DNA of 64,000 nt from Pedobacter sp. MC2016-15 (GCF_026239695.1 NZ_JAPIVS010000002.1:806001-870000); one strand, 5' to 3'. Counted from the stretch's first letter, positions 1 through 9,905 are shown. The notes: generated from the letters alone by a model not told the origin. Made by a program: numbers and translations.

Positions 1-2493
1 GGTACGGGTTCTGTGAACGCAGGAAACGAGCCGCTGTACATCATCGACGGGGTACAGGTGTCTGCAGGTAGCCGTACGGTCAACCTTGCTTCATCAAACC
101 CATTGAGCTCCCTCAACTCTAATGATATCGAGTCCGTAGAGATCCTCAAGGATGCTGCTGCAGCTTCAATTTATGGTGCACAGGCAGGTAACGGGGTCAT
201 CATCATTACCACCAAAAAAGGTAAAGCAGGCAAACAGGAAATCAACTTCAGTACTTACTACGGGGTATCCAACCTGGTAAAAGGTATCGACCTGCTGAAT
301 GGTCCTGAATGGACAGCGCTGAGCCGCGAATCTATCGTGAACACAGGAAACCTGGTGGGTGGATACAACGCGGATCAGGCCAACGGTCTTGCTGCCAATG
401 CACCTACGTACGACTGGCTGGATGCAATTACGAGAAAAGGTAAAGTACAGAACTATGAGCTGTCAGTAAATGGCGGGAACGAGAAAATGCGTTATTTCAT
501 CGCTACCTCCTACAATAATCAGGAGCATCAGTTCAAAGGTTACGATTTCAAAAGAGGCACATTCAGGGTAAACCTGGACAATAAACTGTCGGATAAATTC
601 TCGCTTGAAACCAGGGTAAACCTGAGTACCGTTACGCAGAACTCTTCTGATATTCCATCGTTCCAAAACTACAATATCTTTATTACCGGTCTTGCGGGTA
701 ACCCGATCGATCCGATTTACAGAGAAGACGGTTCAATCAATACGACACTGCGCCCGGGATGGGATAACCCGCTCTTCAGTTTGGAGAACAACAAAAACCT
801 GGGTGTAACCAATCAGGGTATCGGTAATTTTGCACTCAACTATGATATCCTTCCGGGATTGAGGTTCAGGTCATCGTACTCGCTGGAATATACGACAACG
901 GATGAAGAGCTGTTTTACGATCCGAGAAGTGCCGGCGGGGTGGCCGTAAACGGGGTAGTAAGGTTCAACAAATCGAACACCGTAAACTGGCAGACAGACC
1001 AAACGCTGACCTACAACCATGTTTTTGAAAAGAAACACAGCGTAACAGCCTTATTGGGATACAACTACAGGAATGAAGTTTACAGACTGCTGAACACACA
1101 AGGTAATGGTGTGGCGATACCTGCATTTGGCGAAACGCTGGCAGGAACAACTCCTTCGATATTATCATCTGTATTCAACCAGTTTAAAACTGCAGGTGCC
1201 TTTGCCCGTCTGGGTTATACCTACGATGATAAATACATTATCCAGGGAACACTGAGAAGAGACGGATCATCCCGTTTCGGCGACAATAATAAGTTTGGGT
1301 TTTTCCCGGCAGTATCGGGAGCATGGAGGATTAACAAGGAGGATTTCCTGAAGGATTCCAAAATTATATCCGACCTGAAACTGAGAGCCAGTTACGGGGA
1401 GACAGGAAACAGTGAGATCTCCTTCTACCCGGGTCTTTCCTTATTTGCATCAAATGCCAATGCCTCTTACAACAGCAGGGCAGGTATCGTGTTCAACCAG
1501 CTGGGGAACTCCAATGTGGGATGGGAGCGTAACGTGACCAAAAACTTTGGTGTCGACTATGGTTTGTTTGGAGGTCGTATCTCGGGATCGGTAGATTACT
1601 TTATCCGTACAACGAAAGACCTGCTGCTGAACAGGCCGCTGCCAAATACTTCGGGATTTGCCAGCATTGCTGAAAACATCGGCTCCCTGGAGAACAAAGG
1701 TTTTGAGATCGGCCTGTCGACCATGAACCTTACCGGTGAATTTAAATGGAACACGGATTTCAACATCACGTTCATCAAGAATAAAGTATTATCACTATTG
1801 GTTGAAGGACAGGATTTACCGGCCAACAATCTCTGGATTGGCAAGCCGCTGGGTCTGATCTATGTGCCGCACTGGGCAGGGGTAAACCCGGCAGACGGAA
1901 GGCCGATGTGGTATGATGTGAACGGTAATATTACGTATACACCAACAGCAGCGGACAGGAAGTTCTCTGAAGACAATACAAGAACGCCAAAATATTATGG
2001 CGGGATCACGAATAGCTTCAGTTATAAAGGCTTCGACCTCTCTGTATTCTTCCAGTATCAGGTGGGTACCATACAACAGGATCAGTCGAGAGCCTGGTTG
2101 CTGAGTGACTTCAGGTACAACTTTAACCAGTATGATGAAGCCCTCAACAGGTGGACTACACCGGGACAGATCACCGATGTGCCGAAACTGTACGCAGGTG
2201 CACAACAGCCGGGAACATCGAGCTCTGTATTTGGCGCCGGAGGTGGTACTGACCGTTTCTACTCTGATGCTTCATACCTGAGGCTGAAATCGGTAAACCT
2301 TGGCTATAACCTGCCAAAGGCGCTGGTGGCCAAAGTTGGACTGAGCAACCTTAAAGTTTATGTACAGGCCTATAACTTGTGGACACTGACCAACTATACT
2401 GGTCTTGATCCGGAATTTGCTGCCGGTGCCTATAACATGGGACTTGCACCACAGGGACAATCATACACTGCCGGTCTTCAGGCAACATTCTAA
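1..2493 (+). CDS. SusC/RagA-family TonB-linked outer membrane protein, 5'-truncated by the window
   Basis: The reading frame is open from base 1, so the signal peptide, carboxypeptidase-like domain and most of the plug lie outside the window; 830 residues remain. The visible start carries the SusC plug signature (GNEPLYIIDGV, then NDIESVEILKDAAAASIYG), followed by a long run of alternating aromatic strands typical of a 22-strand TonB-dependent barrel. It ends in an aromatic Phe, as outer membrane barrels do. SusC proteins import oligosaccharides or peptides across the outer membrane with a SusD lid and TonB energy. susD follows after 17 bp. The downstream genes are for amino-acid metabolism rather than glycan degradation, so a peptide or amino-acid-derived substrate is my inference. 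Confidence 0.95.
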   Translation, partial: GTGSVNAGNEPLYIIDGVQVSAGSRTVNLASSNPLSSLNSNDIESVEILKDAAAASIYGAQAGNGVIIITTKKGKAGKQEINFSTYYGVSNLVKGIDLLNGPEWTALSRESIVNTGNLVGGYNADQANGLAANAPTYDWLDAITRKGKVQNYELSVNGGNEKMRYFIATSYNNQEHQFKGYDFKRGTFRVNLDNKLSDKFSLETRVNLSTVTQNSSDIPSFQNYNIFITGLAGNPIDPIYREDGSINTTLRPGWDNPLFSLENNKNLGVTNQGIGNFALNYDILPGLRFRSSYSLEYTTTDEELFYDPRSAGGVAVNGVVRFNKSNTVNWQTDQTLTYNHVFEKKHSVTALLGYNYRNEVYRLLNTQGNGVAIPAFGETLAGTTPSILSSVFNQFKTAGAFARLGYTYDDKYIIQGTLRRDGSSRFGDNNKFGFFPAVSGAWRINKEDFLKDSKIISDLKLRASYGETGNSEISFYPGLSLFASNANASYNSRAGIVFNQLGNSNVGWERNVTKNFGVDYGLFGGRISGSVDYFIRTTKDLLLNRPLPNTSGFASIAENIGSLENKGFEIGLSTMNLTGEFKWNTDFNITFIKNKVLSLLVEGQDLPANNLWIGKPLGLIYVPHWAGVNPADGRPMWYDVNGNITYTPTAADRKFSEDNTRTPKYYGGITNSFSYKGFDLSVFFQYQVGTIQQDQSRAWLLSDFRYNFNQYDEALNRWTTPGQITDVPKLYAGAQQPGTSSSVFGAGGGTDRFYSDASYLRLKSVNLGYNLPKALVAKVGLSNLKVYVQAYNLWTLTNYTGLDPEFAAGAYNMGLAPQGQSYTAGLQATF

Positions 2494-2510
2494 TCCTTAA
2501 ACCTATTGTC

Positions 2511-3995
2511 ATGATAAAGAACATCAAAATATATATTGCATTTACCCTCGCCCTGCTGATGGCTACTTCCTGCACCAAGACGCTGGAAGTTACACCAAGG
2601 ACTTCACTGGCTGCGGATGATGCGCTGACGACCCTGCTGGGGGTTCAGGCAGCTTTAAATGGAACTTATGCAGGATTGCGTGGCCCCGCAGGATATACGG
2701 CTACTCCCGGAGCAGCAACATACTACGGCAGGGAGATGACCCTCAACCCGGAACTGCTCGCAGATAACGTGAGAAACGTAAACCCTGCAACCTGCAGCTG
2801 CCGCGGAAATACGCTGCTGATCAATGCGGTGAGTGCTCACCTGAATATCTGGAACGCTGCTTATGGTGTGATCACCAAGGCCAATGTCGTACTCGCTGCT
2901 GCGGATAAGCTGAATGACGGCACTACGCCTGCACAGAAAGCAAGCGTAAAGGCTCAGGCCTTGTTTGTAAGGGCGCTGGTCTACTTCGACCTGATAAAGA
3001 TCTATGCCTACAACCCTAACTTTATCCAGAATAACTTCAGCCTCGGCGTACCGCTGGTACTGGATGCTGTGGATGACTACAGCAAGGTAACCTTTCCTGA
3101 AAGGGCTTCGGTTACAGCAGTATATGCACAGATTGAAAAAGACCTGCTGGAGTCAATCGGTTTATTTGGTACTACAGGTGTAAATGCATCAGCAGGAACA
3201 CCATATATCGCTACTGCAGGCGCATCACACGCTTTACTGAGCAGATTATACCTGTACATGGGCGGCACTAAAAATGCGGCTGCGGTGACTGAGGCGACGG
3301 CGGCATTAAGCTCGGGTATCGGTACTTTCCAGGCTACCCCGGCTGCTTATCTCTCGATGTGGGCTGCGGCATCAAAACCGGAATCTATGTTTGAGCTGCA
3401 GTTTGCCTCTACGGCAGAGCTTCCGCAAAATCCGAATGACAATACGATCCAGGCAAATTACCAGCAGGTACTCAACGGAACTACCCGCGTAGGTTTTGGC
3501 GATATCGTGGTGTCAAACAATCTGCTTGCAGAATATGAAGCGAATGATGTGCGCCGCAATGTCATGGTTAACTACACCAGGGCTGATGGGGAGCAGGTAG
3601 TGCAGACAAACAAGTTTCAGGGCAGTAAAGGCTCTTTCGGTTTTGACAATGTGCCGATCATCAGGATTTCAGAGATGTACCTGAACAGGGCTGAAGCCAG
3701 CGCAAGGTCAGGCAATGAGTCACAGGCAGTGTCAGATCTGAACGTGATCCGCAACAGGGCCGGTTTACCAGCCATCAGTCCCGCTGGTCCGGCGCTGATC
3801 GAAGCCATCCTGAAAGAAAGAAGACTGGAACTTGCCTTTGAGGGCCACCGTTTCTTTGACCTTACACGTCTTGGAAGGGATATTCCTAAGGCAACAATTG
3901 CTACCATTCCTTTCAGCGACTACAGAATCCTGGCACCGCTGCCGCTGACAGAATTGGATGTCAACAAAAATTTAGTTCAAAATCCTAGATATTAA
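2511..3995 (+). CDS. SusD/RagB-family nutrient-binding outer membrane lipoprotein
   Basis: This 494-residue protein starts with a lipoprotein signal peptide (ALLMATSC, acylated Cys near residue 21). It has the helical TPR-rich SusD fold and the usual C-terminal signature ERRLELAFEGHRFFDLTRLG (about residues 436-455). SusD proteins sit on the cell surface as the ligand-binding lid of the SusC transporter. The gene lies 17 bp after susC and 4 bp before a further lipoprotein gene, so these are surely co-transcribed. The ligand cannot be read from the sequence. Confidence 0.95.
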   Translation: MIKNIKIYIAFTLALLMATSCTKTLEVTPRTSLAADDALTTLLGVQAALNGTYAGLRGPAGYTATPGAATYYGREMTLNPELLADNVRNVNPATCSCRGNTLLINAVSAHLNIWNAAYGVITKANVVLAAADKLNDGTTPAQKASVKAQALFVRALVYFDLIKIYAYNPNFIQNNFSLGVPLVLDAVDDYSKVTFPERASVTAVYAQIEKDLLESIGLFGTTGVNASAGTPYIATAGASHALLSRLYLYMGGTKNAAAVTEATAALSSGIGTFQATPAAYLSMWAAASKPESMFELQFASTAELPQNPNDNTIQANYQQVLNGTTRVGFGDIVVSNNLLAEYEANDVRRNVMVNYTRADGEQVVQTNKFQGSKGSFGFDNVPIIRISEMYLNRAEASARSGNESQAVSDLNVIRNRAGLPAISPAGPALIEAILKERRLELAFEGHRFFDLTRLGRDIPKATIATIPFSDYRILAPLPLTELDVNKNLVQNPRY

Positions 3996-3999
3996 TACA

Positions 4000-4998
4000 A
4001 TGAAGATCAATAAATCCATATATATCATCCTTGCGGCGATGACGATTCTATCCTGCAAAAAAAGGGATCTTACCTACACAGGGCCGGCCGTTGTAGAATT
4101 TAACAACCCGGTAACAGGGGTGAATACCAAACTTGCGGGAGCCTCTATCGGTGGTATCTCTGTTGTGGGCGATAACGCTAATATCCCTATCCGTGGCGAC
4201 CGCGACAGTATCGTGGTGCAGCTGGTTGGTCCGCAGCGCAATCAGCCTGTTGATATCACCTATACGGTTGTTCCGGGAACGGCCGTAGAGGGTACCGACT
4301 ACGAGATCCTTGGTACACGGGGAACAGTTACAATCCCTGCCAATGCAAGTGCAGCGGCCATCCGCCTCAGGCTTTTTAACACGGCTACGGTAGCCACGAA
4401 TGTAAAAACAGTATCATTCAGGATCAGCAATACCAATGTGAACGAAGTAGGTGTAAGTGAAAACTACCGTACTTATGCACTGAGCATCTACCCGATGAAA
4501 GCTTATGTAGACAGAGTGATCAGCGCTCAGGGCGGAACACAGGGCAGCTACTTTTCAACCAGCACCGGATTGACATATACCAGCACTACGGGTGCAGGGG
4601 TAGCGGCAGATATTGCATATACTGTTGTTAGCCGCACGGTAAATGGTGCCGCAACGCTGGTTCCCGTATTTATTTCTCCTGAAGTATTGAGCGGTAATGT
4701 GGCTGCCTCGGCAACAAAATACTCGGCACGTGTATTTGTACCGGCGGCAACTGTACCTGCCTACCTGCAGAAATCATGGGCTACTTCACAGCTTGGAGCC
4801 GTCACGGCCGCAACAGTATCGGCTATCCCGGTAACGGGTGCTACCGCAACTGCAGCTGTTAATAACTCTGTGGATATTGTGGAGAACGGAATTTATGGTT
4901 TTGTAAATGAGAGTGGTAAAAAAGGATATATTAGAGTAAAATCGTTAACGGCAGGCATCTCCGGCGCAGTCACATTTGATGTAATGGCTCAGCCCTAA
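4000..4998 (+). CDS. SusCD-associated surface lipoprotein with a Calx-beta/DUF4843-like domain
   Basis: This 332-residue protein has a lipoprotein signal (TILSC, Cys near residue 20) followed by Lys-Lys-Arg. Residues of about 30-165 are rich in beta strands and contain a Calx-beta-like pattern (VVPGTAVEGTDYE, then GTVTIPANAS). The C-terminal half is another Thr/Ala-rich beta region. Lipoproteins of this layout commonly follow susD and act as accessory surface-exposed binding proteins. It starts 4 bp after susD. The exact domain family is uncertain; the placement in the transporter operon is firm. Confidence 0.8.
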   Translation: MKINKSIYIILAAMTILSCKKRDLTYTGPAVVEFNNPVTGVNTKLAGASIGGISVVGDNANIPIRGDRDSIVVQLVGPQRNQPVDITYTVVPGTAVEGTDYEILGTRGTVTIPANASAAAIRLRLFNTATVATNVKTVSFRISNTNVNEVGVSENYRTYALSIYPMKAYVDRVISAQGGTQGSYFSTSTGLTYTSTTGAGVAADIAYTVVSRTVNGAATLVPVFISPEVLSGNVAASATKYSARVFVPAATVPAYLQKSWATSQLGAVTAATVSAIPVTGATATAAVNNSVDIVENGIYGFVNESGKKGYIRVKSLTAGISGAVTFDVMAQP

Positions 4999-5024
4999 GG
5001 CATGCCCGACCATAAATAAAGAGA

Positions 5025-6266
5025 ATGAAAGTAGAAGAAATAGTGGGAACGCAAGAAGTAATCGCACAGGAACAGAAATACGGCGCACACAATTACAGTC
5101 CGCTGCCGGTAGTGTTAACAAAAGGAGAAGGTGTGTATCTCTGGGATATCGAGGGGAATCGTTATTACGATTTCCTCTCGGCCTACAGTGCCGTCAACCA
5201 GGGGCATTGTCACCCGAAGATTATCGGCGCCATGACTGCCCAGGCATCAAGGCTCACCCTTACTTCGCGTGCCTTTTATAACGACAGGCTGGGAGATGCC
5301 GAGAAGTTTGTATGTAAATTTTTTGGGTACGACAAGGCGCTGTTTATGAACGCAGGTTCTGAAGCGGTAGAAACGGCCATCAAGCTGGCGCGCAAATGGG
5401 GCTATACCAAAAAAGGTATTGCAGCCAATACCGCGATGATCCTTGCTGCGGAGCGTAACTTCCATGGCCGCACCACGGGAATTATTTCTTTTTCTACAGA
5501 CCCTTCCAGTACGGAGGGCTTCGGCCCGGCAAACCCGGGATATAAGGTGATCCCTTTTAATGACCTGCAGGCACTGGAAACAGAACTGATCAACCACCCG
5601 GAGATCTGTGCCTTTCTGGTAGAGCCGATACAGGGTGAAGCGGGGGTGCTGATCCCGGAAGAGGGATACCTTAAAAAAGCGCATGAGCTTTGTAAGAAAT
5701 ATAATGTAAAGCTCATTACCGATGAAATACAAACCGGAATAGGACGTACCGGCAGGATGCTGGCGGCATATTACGATGATGTGCATGCCGATATGCTCAT
5801 CGTGGGCAAGGCTTTGTCGGGCGGCGTAATGCCGGTATCAGCGGTACTGTGTGACGATGAGATCATGTTGTGCATCAAACCTGGTGAACATGGTTCTACT
5901 TTTGGCGGCAACCCTATTGCGGCAGCGGTGACCATTGCCAGTATGGAAGTGATGCTCGATGAAAAGCTGACAGAGAATGCTTTTGCGATGGGTAAGATCT
6001 TCCGTGAGCGTATGTCTGCCCTGCAGCTGAAACGTCCTGACCTGATCAGTGCGGTGAGAGGTAAAGGCTTGCTCAACGCCCTGGATATCATTCCTGATGA
6101 GAAATTTGGATCTGCCTCGGATGTTTGCCTGATGCTCATGAAAAAAGGACTGTTGTGCAAAGCAACGCATAAACATACGATCAGATTCTCTCCGCCATTG
6201 GTAATTACAGAGGCGCAGGTACAGGAATGCTGCGACCTCATTGAAAATGTGATTTTAAGTATATGA
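5025..6266 (+). CDS. rocD: ornithine--oxo-acid aminotransferase (ornithine delta-aminotransferase)
   Basis: This 413-residue class III PLP aminotransferase converts ornithine and 2-oxoglutarate to glutamate semialdehyde and glutamate in the cytoplasm. The N-terminus (YGAHNYSPLPVVL) is diagnostic of ornithine aminotransferase within class III. The class III signature is present, with Asp233 (TDEIQTG) for the pyridine nitrogen and Lys262 (VGKALSGG) as the expected Schiff-base lysine. It starts 26 bp after the surface lipoprotein gene and overlaps the next gene by 4 bp (ATGA), so it seems to belong to the SusCD operon. That links the transporter to arginine/ornithine or peptide catabolism, by inference. 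Confidence 0.93.
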   Translation: MKVEEIVGTQEVIAQEQKYGAHNYSPLPVVLTKGEGVYLWDIEGNRYYDFLSAYSAVNQGHCHPKIIGAMTAQASRLTLTSRAFYNDRLGDAEKFVCKFFGYDKALFMNAGSEAVETAIKLARKWGYTKKGIAANTAMILAAERNFHGRTTGIISFSTDPSSTEGFGPANPGYKVIPFNDLQALETELINHPEICAFLVEPIQGEAGVLIPEEGYLKKAHELCKKYNVKLITDEIQTGIGRTGRMLAAYYDDVHADMLIVGKALSGGVMPVSAVLCDDEIMLCIKPGEHGSTFGGNPIAAAVTIASMEVMLDEKLTENAFAMGKIFRERMSALQLKRPDLISAVRGKGLLNALDIIPDEKFGSASDVCLMLMKKGLLCKATHKHTIRFSPPLVITEAQVQECCDLIENVILSI

Positions 6267-7951
6267 AAAGATTCAGAATGACAGGCAGGGCGCTGCTGGC
6301 CATCACAGCCTGCACGCTGCTGTACAGCTGTGCCGGAAAGCCCCATCAGTCGGCCGAGTCAGTAGTGACCGGGAAAATATGGACAGGTGATCCTGAACAT
6401 CCCTGGGCTGAAGCCATGGCGATCAGCGGTGACTCCATCCTTGCCGTAGGCAGTATGGGCGATGTGAAAGCATGGATTGGCAAGAGTACAAAGACCACCA
6501 CCACTGATACAGCCAACCTGATTGTTCCGGGCTTTATTGATAGTCATACACATTTTGTGGACGGGGGACTGAAATTATCTTCTGTACAGCTGCGCGATGC
6601 AAAGAGCCCTCAGGAGTTTATCCGCAGGATTGCCGACTTTGCAAAAACACAGAAGAAGGGGGTATGGATCACCGGTGGTAGCTGGGACCATCAGAACTGG
6701 GGTGGTGAGCTGCCCGAAAAAAGCTGGATAGATTCCGTCACTAAGGATAATCCGGTATGGATCAACAGGCTGGACGGGCATATGTTGCTGGCCAACAGTC
6801 TTGCGCTGAAGCTTGCCGGTGTTGATGACAACATCAAAGATGTAAAAGGTGGCGAGATCATCCGTAAGAACGGCAAGGTGACAGGCCTGCTGAAGGACAA
6901 TGCCAAGGAAATTGTCAATAAGGTAAACCCGCTTCCGGATAATGAGCAAAAGGATGCCGCACTGCAGGCAGCAATGCAATATGTGGCTTCTAATGGTGTA
7001 ACTTCTATCGTCAGTCTTACCGGAACAGGATATGGCAGCTATATCGATGTTTACAAAAGGGCAAGAGAGCAGAAAAAATTAAACACCAGGATCTACGCGG
7101 TAGCAGAACTTGAAAACTGGGCTGCCCTCGCAAAAGACATCAAAGAAAATGGCAGGGGCGATAAATGGGTGAAACTGGGTGGTGTAAAAGGATTTGTGGA
7201 TGGCTCTCTGGGTTCCCACACGGCGGCTTTTATGCATCCTTTTACAGATGCTCCTGCAGACTCGGGATTTTTTGTGATCTCTGAAGACCTGTTATACAAG
7301 CGGTTGAAATCTGCCGACAGCGCCGGCCTGCAGTTGTTTGTACATGCGATAGGCGACCGCTCGATCAATGCTTTGCTGAATGTGTATGAACGTATTGAAA
7401 AAGCTGATGGCCCCCGCGACAGGAGGATGCGCATGGAACATGCACAGCATATTTTTCCGGCCGACCTGCCGAGGTTTGCCAAACTGGGGGTGATTGCCAG
7501 TGTACAGCCCTACCATGCTATTGATGACGGGCGCTGGGCAGAGAAGGTAATTGGTCATGAACGCGCTAAAACTACCTATGCTTTCCGCTCATTGCTGGAT
7601 GCAGGTGCAAAGATTACGCTGGGCAGCGACTGGTTTGTGGCTCCTGCATCACCTTTACTGGGAATTTACGCTGCGGTAACGCGGCGTACGCTGGATGACA
7701 AAAACCCGCAGGGATGGATTCCGGAGCAAAAGATTACAGTAGAAGAAGCCTTGAAAGGATACACCATCCAGGCGGCATATGCGACCTTTGAGGAGCAGCA
7801 TAAAGGCTCCCTGAAAACAGGAAAACTGGCAGATTATGTGATCCTTGAAAAGGATATCACGAAAATCGATCCCGTAACAATTAAAGATGTAAAGATATTG
7901 AGCACTGTGGTTGGTGGTAAAGAAGTCTACAAAAACCCGGTGAAAAACTAA
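6263..7951 (+). CDS. amidohydrolase-family lipoprotein (YtcJ/Amidohydro_3-like)
   Basis: This 562-residue protein has a lipoprotein signal peptide (TLLYSC, Cys near residue 22), so it probably acts in the periplasm. The metal-binding His-x-His is at residues 95 and 97 (DSHTHF). Later metal-site segments are also visible (LQLFVHAIGDRS, RMRMEHAQHI, ITLGSDWFV). This matches the YtcJ branch of metal-dependent hydrolases, which cleave amide or imide bonds in poorly defined substrates. It overlaps rocD by 4 bp and precedes the PaiB-like gene by 4 bp. The context suggests release of an amino acid or amine from an imported N-substituted compound; the substrate is unknown. Confidence 0.85.
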   Translation: MKRFRMTGRALLAITACTLLYSCAGKPHQSAESVVTGKIWTGDPEHPWAEAMAISGDSILAVGSMGDVKAWIGKSTKTTTTDTANLIVPGFIDSHTHFVDGGLKLSSVQLRDAKSPQEFIRRIADFAKTQKKGVWITGGSWDHQNWGGELPEKSWIDSVTKDNPVWINRLDGHMLLANSLALKLAGVDDNIKDVKGGEIIRKNGKVTGLLKDNAKEIVNKVNPLPDNEQKDAALQAAMQYVASNGVTSIVSLTGTGYGSYIDVYKRAREQKKLNTRIYAVAELENWAALAKDIKENGRGDKWVKLGGVKGFVDGSLGSHTAAFMHPFTDAPADSGFFVISEDLLYKRLKSADSAGLQLFVHAIGDRSINALLNVYERIEKADGPRDRRMRMEHAQHIFPADLPRFAKLGVIASVQPYHAIDDGRWAEKVIGHERAKTTYAFRSLLDAGAKITLGSDWFVAPASPLLGIYAAVTRRTLDDKNPQGWIPEQKITVEEALKGYTIQAAYATFEEQHKGSLKTGKLADYVILEKDITKIDPVTIKDVKILSTVVGGKEVYKNPVKN

Positions 7952-7955
7952 AGAA

Positions 7956-8582
7956 ATGTTTATTCCAAGTAAGTACAAAATAACAGACGAGGCGATCATC
8001 AGCAGGTTTATTCAGGCCAATGGTTTCGCTACGCTAATCACAGGTGGTCCGGGTACGCCCCAGGCTACACATATACCGGTAGAGCTGGAAGTGAATGCAG
8101 CAGGAAAAGAGGTGCTCTGGGGACATATCGCCAGGGCTAACCCCCAGTGGCAGGTGTTTGAGCAGCACCCTGAGGTGCTGGTTACTTTTATGTCGGACCT
8201 CCATCAGTATATTTCCTCCTCCTGGTATAACTTCCCCGAAGCGCCAACATGGAACTATATGAGTGTGCATGTTTCCGGAAAAATCAGGATTCTGGATGAA
8301 GAACAAAAATGGGAGTCGGTACGCCGGCTGACAGACAGGTATGAGCAGGGAAATCCAAAACCCGTATCACTGGATGCACTACCAGAAAATGTACAGCGAC
8401 AGATGAATGGTATCGTGGCCTTTGAAATAGAGATCAGCAAAAGGGAAGCTGTATTTAAGATGAGCCAGAACAGGGACGAAGAAAATTTTCAGCATATCCT
8501 GCTGAAACTCAGGGAAAGCAAAGATATCCGCTCTGTCCTGGTGGCAGACATCATGGAGAATATAAGGAAGGGTCTCAATTAA
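7956..8582 (+). CDS. FMN-binding PaiB-family protein
   Basis: This 208-residue protein begins MFIPSKYKITDE and contains SSWYNFPEAPTWNY (near residue 88) and the VHVSGKIRI strand. These are hallmarks of the PaiB/FMN-binding split-barrel family. PaiB was described in Bacillus as a negative regulator of sporulation and protease genes, but most members are probably flavoproteins of unknown reaction. It is the last gene of the SusCD operon, 4 bp after the amidohydrolase. Its stop overlaps the stop of the convergent AraC gene by 4 bp, with no visible terminator between them. Confidence 0.88.
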   Translation: MFIPSKYKITDEAIISRFIQANGFATLITGGPGTPQATHIPVELEVNAAGKEVLWGHIARANPQWQVFEQHPEVLVTFMSDLHQYISSSWYNFPEAPTWNYMSVHVSGKIRILDEEQKWESVRRLTDRYEQGNPKPVSLDALPENVQRQMNGIVAFEIEISKREAVFKMSQNRDEENFQHILLKLRESKDIRSVLVADIMENIRKGLN

Positions 8583-9475
8583 ATTGCGTTATATAATTCA
8601 GTATTATTCACCCTGAATTTTTTCAGGTATTCTCTCGGTGCAATACCGGTGATCTTCTTGAAGACTTTGTTAAAGTTGATCGCACTGTTAAAGCCCGTAG
8701 CATAAGCGACGGAGGAGATCCCTTCGTCGTCTCCTTTTATAATCTTCACACAAGCGGCATTGATCCTGATTTCCTGCAGAAAGGTAATATAGGTCTTGCT
8801 GGTATGTTTCTTAAAATATTTACAAAATGCCTGTGGTGTCATATGACAGAAATCCGCAACCATATCCAGAGAGATATCCTCTGTGTAATGGGCAAGGGTG
8901 TACTGGTATATTTTGTTGATCCTGTTGCTCTCCGCTACCGGAATAGTTTTACTGTTGCTTCCTGAAGACAGCGAGGTGTACTCGTTCAGGTTCAGGCTCA
9001 GGTAATGCAGGAGCTTCATAAAGTTGAGTAACCTCGGTAGTCCCGTCGTAATCACAATCTTTCGCATCTTCATCTCTACCTGATTCTGGTTCCCGTCAGG
9101 AATCTGGATGCCATAATTGATCTGCTCCACAAAACGTCTGATCTGGTCCAGCTCCGGCAGGTTAATGAGGTTGCTGAAAATCGTTTTAGGGTCAAAGTAC
9201 AAATGGATCGCATGGGCACTGCCATTCTTCATCTCGTTGAAATACGATTCATCAGAACGGAAAATATGTGGCTGGTTGGCACTGATAATGTAAATTTCTC
9301 CCGCTGCAAAGCGCTGTGTATAGTTATCAATAATCAACGTTCCCTCGCCCTTTACGATCAGTGTGATCTGCATTTCGTCATGGCGGTGGAAATAGTTGTA
9401 AAAATAAGGGAGCACATCCTCTTCAATAATTATCGAGTCATTACTTGCCGGGACCGCAAATTGAACTACTTTCAT
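8579..9475 (-). CDS. AraC-family transcriptional regulator with N-terminal cupin sensor
   Basis: This 298-residue protein has an N-terminal cupin-like half (FYNYFHRHDEMQITLIVKGEG, split around residue 28-50) for ligand sensing. It has a C-terminal double helix-turn-helix (about residues 185-285) with the AraC signature SSVAYATGFNSAINFNKVFK. It is convergent with the SusCD/rocD operon and divergent from the GH29/GntP/RidA operon, with a 430-bp shared upstream region. It is therefore the likely regulator of one or both catabolic operons. The effector is not evident from the sequence. Confidence 0.93.
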   Translation of the reverse strand: MKVVQFAVPASNDSIIIEEDVLPYFYNYFHRHDEMQITLIVKGEGTLIIDNYTQRFAAGEIYIISANQPHIFRSDESYFNEMKNGSAHAIHLYFDPKTIFSNLINLPELDQIRRFVEQINYGIQIPDGNQNQVEMKMRKIVITTGLPRLLNFMKLLHYLSLNLNEYTSLSSGSNSKTIPVAESNRINKIYQYTLAHYTEDISLDMVADFCHMTPQAFCKYFKKHTSKTYITFLQEIRINAACVKIIKGDDEGISSVAYATGFNSAINFNKVFKKITGIAPREYLKKFRVNNTELYNAI

Positions 9476-9905
9476 AATTTTATTGATTGGGTTAGAAATT
9501 TAGATTGTTTTGTTGATATATAGGGCTAAAAATATATCACGGTGAGTGGTTTGATCAATATTTCTGTCCTATAAATCCCTAATTTAAATAAAAATGTTAA
9601 ATAATGTTAATATTGAAATTCCCAATGCCGCTAAAACGGAGTTTTCAAGAATAATTACTAATAATGGAAGGTAATTGGATAATATTGGATAATAATTTTT
9701 TATGCGATATTAATTTTGGTTAGGCTTTAAAATTAATAACCCATTCTTAAACCCAAAGCAGAAGGTCATTTAAGACATGATTTTTTGGGCAAAAGCTATC
9801 TTCAGGGCCGTTGTTTTTGCAAAATAATTGGTATTATTAAAAAAAATTAACAACCTGCAAAGCTGATCTACTCACCAGAACCGCGCAGAAAAACCCAAAA
9901 ACAAA
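9476..9905. other. 430-bp AT-rich divergent regulatory region between the AraC gene and the GH29 operon
   Basis: There is no plausible ORF on either strand. The region contains AT-rich stretches, a GTTAAATAAT/GTTAAT pair near 9594-9612 and the tandem 10-mer listed separately. It must hold the promoters of both divergent genes and is the natural place for AraC binding sites. I could not find a confident -33/-7 pair for the GH29 gene. Confidence 0.5.
9674..9693 (+). repeat. perfect tandem 10-bp direct repeat ATTGGATAAT x2
   Basis: ATTGGATAAT occurs twice in direct succession. The 10-bp period puts both copies on the same face of the helix. It lies between divergent promoters about 200 bp from each start codon. 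AraC-family regulators usually bind direct repeats, so this is a candidate operator; chance cannot be excluded in such AT-rich DNA. Confidence 0.45.

Noticed and set aside
5247..5786. 179-codon ORF on the - strand
   Set aside because: It lies wholly inside rocD on the other strand and has no recognisable protein features; a shadow ORF.
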